A DNA stretch of 41,451 nucleotides from Actinomycetes bacterium (GTDB taxonomy: Bacteria > Actinomycetota > Acidimicrobiia > Acidimicrobiales > RAAP-2), in the NCBI GenBank assembly GCA_021794995.1, contig JAJYPY010000007.1, forward strand, positions 1 through 41,451, given 5' to 3'. Positions 37,423-41,451 of this stretch are shown piece by piece; the first letter of the stretch is position 1, and the number at the start of each line of letters is the position of its first letter. The position numbers and the translations under genes are program-made. The notes under the pieces were generated by a model. That model made no database searches. It worked only from the letters and a program-made list of their open reading frames with translations, and had not been told where the DNA came from.

Positions 37423-38103
37423 TCATTGGGCGCGTGTGCCCCCGGTCGCCGCCGTCGCGTGCGGCGGTGGCGGGACGGTGGCGGGCGCACTGCGCTGCGC
37501 TGCGGCCTGCTCGGCGTCGATCAGGCGGTCGAGCCAACCGATGTCGTGGCGCACAGCGTCGGTCATGTGCTCGACGACCGAGCGTGCGTAGGTGTCGAGC
37601 GCCCGGTCGCTGCCGGCCGCGCGCACGTCGGCGAGCCGGGCCGCGAGCTGCTGCCTGCGCCGCTCCAAGAGGGCGAGGCGCGCCGGCGCGGGCAGGTAGC
37701 GCGCGAACGCAAGCCGCAGCCCGAAGCTGCGCTGGTCGTCGGAGCCCGCTGTCCCTGCGAGGAGGTCGGCGAACAGTTCCCGCCCCTTCGCCGTGATGCG
37801 GTACACCTTGCGGGCGCGGCGCCCGTGGCTCCGTCGCGTCGTGAGCCGGCGGGCGCGAAGGACGGCGAGCTCCCCGCTGAGGGACCCCGTCGGGGGGACA
37901 GCGTCGAACGGCTGCTCGGGAGGTGAGGGCGCGTCGATGGCTTCCACCGCGCCGGCCATCTCCAGCCGGGCGAGCGCCGGGTAAAGGGAGCCGAACGACA
38001 CGTTGGCGAGCAGCCCGAGCCCGTCGCGGAGCTGCTTGCGGATCTCGTAGCCGTGCAGGTCACCCCGCTCTTGGAGGAGACCCAGGATTGCGAGGTCGAG
38101 CAC
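37423..38103 (-). CDS. PadR family transcriptional regulator
   Basis: 226-residue winged-helix regulator: '[20 protein letters not shown]' then '[20 protein letters not shown]' and '[20 protein letters not shown]' are typical PadR. The C-terminal half ('[20 protein letters not shown]') is the dimerisation helix region (Vir_C type), followed by an Ala/Pro tail. The GTG start at 38103 has no SD. It lies where a leaderless mRNA from TATAGT would begin, and the operator just upstream suggests autorepression. Mycobacterial neighbours suggest a conserved ino1-padR pair, but whether it controls ino1 is not shown. Confidence 0.9.
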   Translation of the reverse strand: MLDLAILGLLQERGDLHGYEIRKQLRDGLGLLANVSFGSLYPALARLEMAGAVEAIDAPSPPEQPFDAVPPTGSLSGELAVLRARRLTTRRSHGRRARKVYRITAKGRELFADLLAGTAGSDDQRSFGLRLAFARYLPAPARLALLERRRQQLAARLADVRAAGSDRALDTYARSVVEHMTDAVRHDIGWLDRLIDAEQAAAQRSAPATVPPPPHATAATGGTRAQ

Positions 38104-38109
38104 GAGGTG

Positions 38110-38129
38110 ACTATATCGAACCGATATAG
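38110..38129 (-). promoter_or_regulatory. padR promoter (-10) with overlapping palindromic operator
   Basis: CTATATCG-AAC-CGATATAG (38111-38129) is a perfect 8-bp inverted repeat. Its left arm overlaps the minus-strand -10 TATAGT (38115 to 38110). Transcription would start seven bases on, at 38103, the first base of the padR GTG. The -35 position (CACACA) is weak. Bound PadR would cover the -10, a simple autorepression layout. Confidence 0.6.
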
Positions 38130-38284
38130 CGGTGTGTGCACCGCCGAGATCGACCCGTCGTGGGCTGCCGCGCCGAGCCGGTCGGGAGGGCCGCAGGAGC
38201 GGCTGCCGGCGCGAATCCCGGCGGTAGCCTCTCGGCGTGAACTCCGGCTCCCGGCCCGGCGTACCTCGGCGTGCGGAGGAGACC

Positions 38285-38683
38285 GTGCACGAGGCTCGCG
38301 TCGAGTACCGCCTCGTGCGTGACTCGGTCGTGCGGGACGTGCGCCGAGGTCGGCTCGGCACCGTGGACGTCTGCGATGCCCACCCTGAGCTCCTCCGGGC
38401 CGCCCGGAACATCGGCCGTCCCCTCGACGAGGACTGCCCCATTTGCGGTGACGAGCGCACGGTGCAGGTGACGTACGTGTTCGGCGCCGGGCTGCCGCCG
38501 GGGGGAAGGTGCCCGGGGACGGCCACCGAGCTGAACCGTCTGCGCCGTCGTGCAGACCCGGTCCTCTGCTACGACGTGGAGGTCTGCCCCCGTTGCGCGT
38601 GGCACCACTTGCTGCGCAAGTATCCCGCCGGGGGGCGCAGTACGAGAGAGCGGGGCACGCGGGGCACCGCGCGACGCGGGTAG
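38285..38683 (+). CDS. DUF5318 zinc-ribbon protein
   Basis: 132 residues of an actinobacterial family without known function. Conserved parts are 'YRLVRDSVVRDVRRGRLGTV', 'DVCDAHPELLRAARNIGRPL', and two CxxC knuckles ('DCPICGDERTVQVTYVFGAG' and 'YDVEVCPRCAWHHLLRKY') that should bind one zinc. The GTG at 38285 has GGAGGAGACC upstream, better than the track GTG at 38237. The position between padR and rpsF matches mycobacteria (Rv0049 region). The C-terminal 20 residues are Arg/Gly-rich. Confidence 0.85.
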   Translation: MHEARVEYRLVRDSVVRDVRRGRLGTVDVCDAHPELLRAARNIGRPLDEDCPICGDERTVQVTYVFGAGLPPGGRCPGTATELNRLRRRADPVLCYDVEVCPRCAWHHLLRKYPAGGRSTRERGTRGTARRG

Positions 38684-38890
38684 GGGCGGCCTGGAGCTGG
38701 ATCGATCGACCCGGGTGCCGGGCGAGCGCCGTGTGACGTGTGGCGTGCGGCGTGCGGCGTGTGGCGTGCGCGGCCGCAGGCGCGCCAGGATGTGTCCGGC
38801 AGGGCCGCACGCCGCGAGCGGCGGCACCAGCTGCCGGAGCCCGTTGGCCCGGCAACCCGACGACGACAAACCTCCAGAGGAGGGCATGCA
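38684..38890 (+). promoter_or_regulatory. panB leader: short repeats and three consecutive hairpins
   Basis: 207 bp without a gene. The first part (38735-38770) is a degenerate repeat of GTGTGGCGTGCGGC. The second part is structured: CCGGCAG/CTGCCGG (38796-38802 with 38831-38837) enclosing GCCGC-GA-GCGGC (38811-38822), then GTTG-GCCCGG-CAAC (38843-38856), then CCTCC-AGA-GGAGG (38871-38883). The last hairpin sequesters the panB Shine-Dalgarno. This could be a translational control element. Confidence 0.5.
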
Positions 38891-39772
38891 ATGGACAGCC
38901 CTACCGTCCGGGAGCAGGGGCGACCCCGCGGCCCGATCACCGTTCCCATGATCGCCACGCGCAAGCGCCGAGCCGGCGACCTTCCGGTGGTGATGGTCAC
39001 CGCGTACGACGAGCCCAGCGCGCGCATCGCGGACGGGGGAGGTGTCGACGTCCTGCTCGTCGGTGACTCGGTTGCGAACAACGTGCTCGGCTACGAGGAC
39101 ACCCTGCGGGTGACGGTCGACGACATGGTGCGACACGTGGGGGCGGTGTCACGCGCCAAGCCGTCCGCGCTCGTCGTGGCTGACCTGCCGTGGATGAGCT
39201 ACCACCTGAGCGTCGATGCCGCCGTCGCGAACGCCGCACGGCTGGTGCGCGCGGGTGCGGCCGCCGTCAAGCTCGAAGGTGGTGCTGAGCGCGTGGCGGT
39301 CGTTGAGGCGATCGTGCGGGCGCAGATCCCGGTGATGGGCCACCTCGGCCTCACGCCGCAGTCGGTGCTGACGATGGGCGGCTACCGCGTGCAGGCGCGT
39401 GATGTCGACGCTGCCGAAGAGGTGGTGTCCTCGGCGCGTGCGCTCGAGCAGGCAGGGTGTTTCTCGCTCGTGCTCGAAGGGGTGCCCGACGTCGTGGGCG
39501 CACGGGTCACCGATGCGCTCGGCGTGCCGACGATCGGCATCGGGGCGGGTCCCCACTGCGATGGGCAGGTGCTCGTCTTCCACGATCTGCTCGGCCTTGG
39601 CGCCGCCCCGGTCCCCAAGTTCGTGCGCCAGTACGCCCGTCTGGCCGAGCTCGCCACGGAAGCGGTCGAGACGTTCGCCGCCGACGTGAGAGCCGGGACC
39701 TTTCCCGGCGAGTCCGAGAGCTACCACGGCTCCGAGGAGCTCCAACGGGTCTTTGGGGGTGCCGCCGTCTGA
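38891..39772 (+). CDS. panB: 3-methyl-2-oxobutanoate hydroxymethyltransferase PanB
   Basis: Makes ketopantoate from 2-oxoisovalerate and methylene-THF, the first committed step of pantothenate/CoA synthesis. 293 residues with 'VVMVTAYDEPSARIADGGGV', 'LLVGDSVANNVLGYEDTLRV', 'AVKLEGGAERVAVVEAIVRA', 'PVMGHLGLTPQSV' and 'PTIGIGAGPHCDGQVLVFHD', all conserved active-site regions. The ATG at 38891 has GGAGG seven bases upstream. The longer track ORF reads through the leader and is rejected. Confidence 0.96.
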   Translation: MDSPTVREQGRPRGPITVPMIATRKRRAGDLPVVMVTAYDEPSARIADGGGVDVLLVGDSVANNVLGYEDTLRVTVDDMVRHVGAVSRAKPSALVVADLPWMSYHLSVDAAVANAARLVRAGAAAVKLEGGAERVAVVEAIVRAQIPVMGHLGLTPQSVLTMGGYRVQARDVDAAEEVVSSARALEQAGCFSLVLEGVPDVVGARVTDALGVPTIGIGAGPHCDGQVLVFHDLLGLGAAPVPKFVRQYARLAELATEAVETFAADVRAGTFPGESESYHGSEELQRVFGGAAV

Positions 39773-39835
39773 GCTTCGGCGGTGCGTCCCGACGAGCGTC
39801 GACGGACCTGTGTCCGCTGTGACCGGGCGGACGGC

Positions 39836-39841
39836 TACCAT
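39836..39841 (+). promoter_or_regulatory. -10-like hexamer in the panB-rpsF gap
   Basis: TACCAT fits TAnnnT and lies 55 bp before the S6:S18-like hairpin. No good -35 is seen at 16-19 bp. It is the most promising start for rpsF-ssb-rpsR transcription in the 176-bp gap. Confidence 0.25.
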
Positions 39842-39896
39842 CTGCCCCGGTCCCTCACCCGCTGGCGGGCCACGAGGACGAACCCTGCCCCGGACC

Positions 39897-39928
39897 GACC
39901 GGGGCCCGGATGCGAGCCGCACCCGGTC
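39897..39928 (+). promoter_or_regulatory. Candidate S6:S18-binding autoregulatory motif in the rpsF leader
   Basis: A perfect 7-bp stem, GACCGGG (39897-39903) with CCCGGTC (39922-39928), a 7-base 5' bulge GCCCGGA containing CCG, and an apical hairpin TGCG-AGC-CGCA (39911-39921). The known bacterial rpsF leader motif is a CCG-bearing bulge flanked by a stem and a hairpin, bound by the S6:S18 complex. The SD GGGAGG follows within 12 bases, so binding could block initiation. Confidence 0.6.
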
Positions 39929-39948
39929 CGAAGGGAGGTGAGCCGCCC

Positions 39949-40500
39949 ATGCGGCCCTACGAGGTCATGGTCATCTTCGACACCGGCGCCGAGCCGCCGG
40001 CGATCCAGGCGGTCGTCGATCGCCTGCTCGAGACGATTCGCGCCACCGACGGCGCCCCCGGGCACGTCGACAGATGGGGACGCCGCCCCTTCGCCTACGA
40101 GGTGAAACACCGGCGCGAGGGGTACTACGTGCTCGTGGAGCTCTCCGGTGCTCCCAAGACGGTTGCCGAGGTCGACCGTTTGCTGTCCCTCGCTGACGAG
40201 GTGTTGCGGTTCAAGATCGTGCGCCTCCCCGAGAAGGTGGCCAACCGCGCCGCGGCGGGTGGTTCCTCGCAGACCCGTCCGTCCGGGCGCGTGGCGGGCT
40301 CTCGCCCGGGCCGCAGCGGCGCGCCGACGCGACCCGAAGCGGCTGCGGCTGCTACGGCGGCTGCGGCTGGCGGGGTGCCCGGTGAGGATCCACAGGGCGC
40401 CGCGCGCGCACCCGGAGGGGATGATGAGGAGGCGAACCGATCGCCGGAGATCACGCCGCAGGTGGCCGTCGCCGATGGCGCGGTCCCGGCGGAGGGCTGA
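39949..40500 (+). CDS. rpsF: Small ribosomal subunit protein bS6
   Basis: 183 residues, of which the first 100 are a normal bS6 ('MRPYEVMVIFDTGAEPPAIQ', 'WGRRPFAYEVKHRREGYYVL', 'ADEVLRFKIVRLPEKVANRA'). A C-terminal extension of about 83 residues, rich in Ala, Gly, Pro and Arg and ending acidic, is longer than usual. bS6 pairs with bS18 on the 30S platform, and rpsR is in the same operon. The ATG at 39949 has GGGAGGTG upstream. The track start at 39910 lies inside the leader hairpin. Confidence 0.96.
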   Translation: MRPYEVMVIFDTGAEPPAIQAVVDRLLETIRATDGAPGHVDRWGRRPFAYEVKHRREGYYVLVELSGAPKTVAEVDRLLSLADEVLRFKIVRLPEKVANRAAAGGSSQTRPSGRVAGSRPGRSGAPTRPEAAAAATAAAAGGVPGEDPQGAARAPGGDDEEANRSPEITPQVAVADGAVPAEG

Positions 40501-40551
40501 TCCCGCCGCCGCCAGCACGGCCGTGGGGACAGGAACGAGGAGGAAGAGACC

Positions 40552-41013
40552 ATGCCGGACAACAGCGTGACGCTGGTGGGCAACGTGACGAGGGACCCCG
40601 AGCTGCGCTTCACCAATACGGGCCAGCCGACCGCCACCTTCGGGTTGGCGGTGAACCGCCGCTGGCAGAATCGCCAGACCCAGGAATGGGAGGAGGCGAC
40701 GAGCTTTTTCGACGTCGTCTGCTGGCGCGAGATGGCCGAGAACGTCAGCGAGAGCCTCAGCCGGGGATCACGCGTGGTGGTCTGCGGCCGGCTCGAGCAG
40801 AGGAGCTGGGAGACGCCCGACGGCGATCGCCGCTCGAAGATCGAGGTGGTGGCCGATGAGGTCGGACCGTCGCTTCGCTGGGCCACCGCGCAGGTGACGA
40901 AGAACGAGCGGCGCGGACCCGCTGACGGACCGCGCGGAGCGGCACGCCCGGCGCCCGCGCCCCGCCAAGAAGAGACCGGAACTGGGTTCGGCTACGACGA
41001 GGAGCCTTTCTGA
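40552..41013 (+). CDS. ssb: Single-stranded DNA-binding protein
   Basis: 153 residues. The OB-fold begins '[20 protein letters not shown]' and includes '[20 protein letters not shown]' and '[15 protein letters not shown]'. A short Pro/Arg linker leads to the acidic tip 'GYDEEPF', the docking peptide for SSB partners. The ATG has GAGGAGGAAGAG upstream. The stop overlaps the rpsR start as TGATG. The rpsF-ssb-rpsR order is the standard bacterial operon. Confidence 0.97.
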   Translation: MPDNSVTLVGNVTRDPELRFTNTGQPTATFGLAVNRRWQNRQTQEWEEATSFFDVVCWREMAENVSESLSRGSRVVVCGRLEQRSWETPDGDRRSKIEVVADEVGPSLRWATAQVTKNERRGPADGPRGAARPAPAPRQEETGTGFGYDEEPF

Positions 41014-41451
41014 TGGCACGCAGCAACTACCGCGGTGGCACGTCCCGACGCGCACCCAAGGACGTCGGCCGCAGGGTGAAGAAGAAGCCGTGCGCCTTGT
41101 GCCGCGACGGCATCGAGTGGGTCGACTATAAGGACGTGCCGCTCTTGCGCAAATTCATGAGCGACCGCGGCAAGATCCGGTCACGGCGCGTGACGGGCAA
41201 CTGCGCCCAGCATCAGCGCGATATCGCCGAAGCGATCAAGACGGCACGCGAGCTCGTGCTCCTGCCTTACACCCAGCGCACCGTCACCGAGCGGCCAGGC
41301 GCACGTCGGGGTGAGCGCGGTGACCGGGGTGATCGGGGCGATCGCCCCGAGCGCTCCGAGCGCGGTGACCGGGCAGATCGCCCCGAGCGAGGCGCGGGCG
41401 GCGCGGGCGGCGCGGGTGGCGCGGGTGGCGCGGGTCGAGAGCAGGAGCCCG
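41013..41451 (+). CDS. rpsR: Small ribosomal subunit protein bS18, partial (runs off the window)
   Basis: Not in the ORF track because no stop lies before the window edge. The reading frame gives '[20 protein letters not shown]', then '[20 protein letters not shown]', '[20 protein letters not shown]' and '[20 protein letters not shown]'. CxxC plus a later 'NCAQH' indicates the zinc-binding (C+) form of bS18. After the normal end at about residue 90 the frame stays open through Arg/Gly/Asp repeats (GDRGDRGDR) and GGA repeats to the edge, so a long low-complexity C-terminal extension is predicted. The stop is not seen. Confidence 0.93.
   Translation, partial: MARSNYRGGTSRRAPKDVGRRVKKKPCALCRDGIEWVDYKDVPLLRKFMSDRGKIRSRRVTGNCAQHQRDIAEAIKTARELVLLPYTQRTVTERPGARRGERGDRGDRGDRPERSERGDRADRPERGAGGAGGAGGAGGAGREQEP

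Noticed and set aside
38791-38860. SAM riboswitch upstream of panB
   Set aside because: GGCCCGGCAACC resembles part of the SAM-I core, but the remaining conserved core and four-way junction are not found.
40387-40395. DnaA box GGATCCACA inside rpsF
   Set aside because: Isolated single match inside coding sequence; expected by chance.

Overview
The window is a high-GC stretch of bacterial chromosome around the replication origin, almost certainly from an actinobacterium. I infer Acidimicrobiia or a close relative. The inference rests on actinobacterial gene order (murJ, DUF6049-like, trxB, trxA, cwlM-like, parB, parA, rsmG, jag, yidC, yidD, rnpA, rpmH, dnaA, dnaN, recF, DUF721/dciA, gyrB, gyrA), an actinobacterial inositol-phosphate synthase, a DUF5318 zinc-ribbon gene, frequent GTG starts and long antisense ORFs typical of GC-rich DNA.

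Layout. Bases 168-7104 (minus strand) hold a histidine-utilisation operon, hutU-hutH-hutF-hutI, ending in an Ntn-hydrolase of the asparaginase/aspartylglucosaminidase family. Bases 7164-8849 (minus) encode a membrane-anchored HtrA protease. A divergent RodZ-like HTH/membrane protein follows on the plus strand (9124-10191). Bases 10210-19249 (minus) are gyrA, gyrB, dciA, recF, dnaN and dnaA. Bases 19557-23404 (plus) are rpmH, rnpA, yidD, yidC, jag and rsmG. A free-standing LAGLIDADG-like gene (minus) then faces rsmG and diverges from parA-parB (plus, 24318-26469). The 426 bp between it and parA carry two parS-like 31-bp repeats. Bases 26660-34673 (minus) are a cwlM-like gene, trxA, trxB, a small membrane protein, degV, murJ and a secreted DUF6049-like protein. 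The cca gene (plus) diverges from that block and converges with ino1 (minus). A padR regulator follows on the minus strand, and then DUF5318, panB, rpsF, ssb and rpsR (cut by the window edge) on the plus strand.

The genes fit together as the replication and segregation core (DnaA, clamp, RecF, DciA, gyrase, SSB, ParAB), membrane-protein insertion (YidC/YidD/Jag), RNA processing (RnpA, CCA enzyme), envelope-growth control (MurJ, CwlM-like, RodZ-like, HtrA), redox (TrxA/B), and a catabolic operon joined on at gyrA.

The observations I rate highest are these. (1) 15-bp tandem repeats lie on the starts of hutI and the asparaginase gene. Each intact unit contains a Shine-Dalgarno and a GTG start, so initiation sites are iterated in frame. 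(2) A LAGLIDADG-like gene with no intron or intein sits next to paired parS-like repeats. (3) There are three separate DnaA-box clusters: dnaA-dnaN, the dnaA 5' end, and the parB/cwlM intergenic. (4) The CwlM-like protein lacks its amidase zinc ligands. (5) Structured leaders precede rpsF (S6:S18-type) and panB. (6) A padR operator lies on the -10 of a predicted leaderless promoter. All database, structural and computational checks named below remain to be run.
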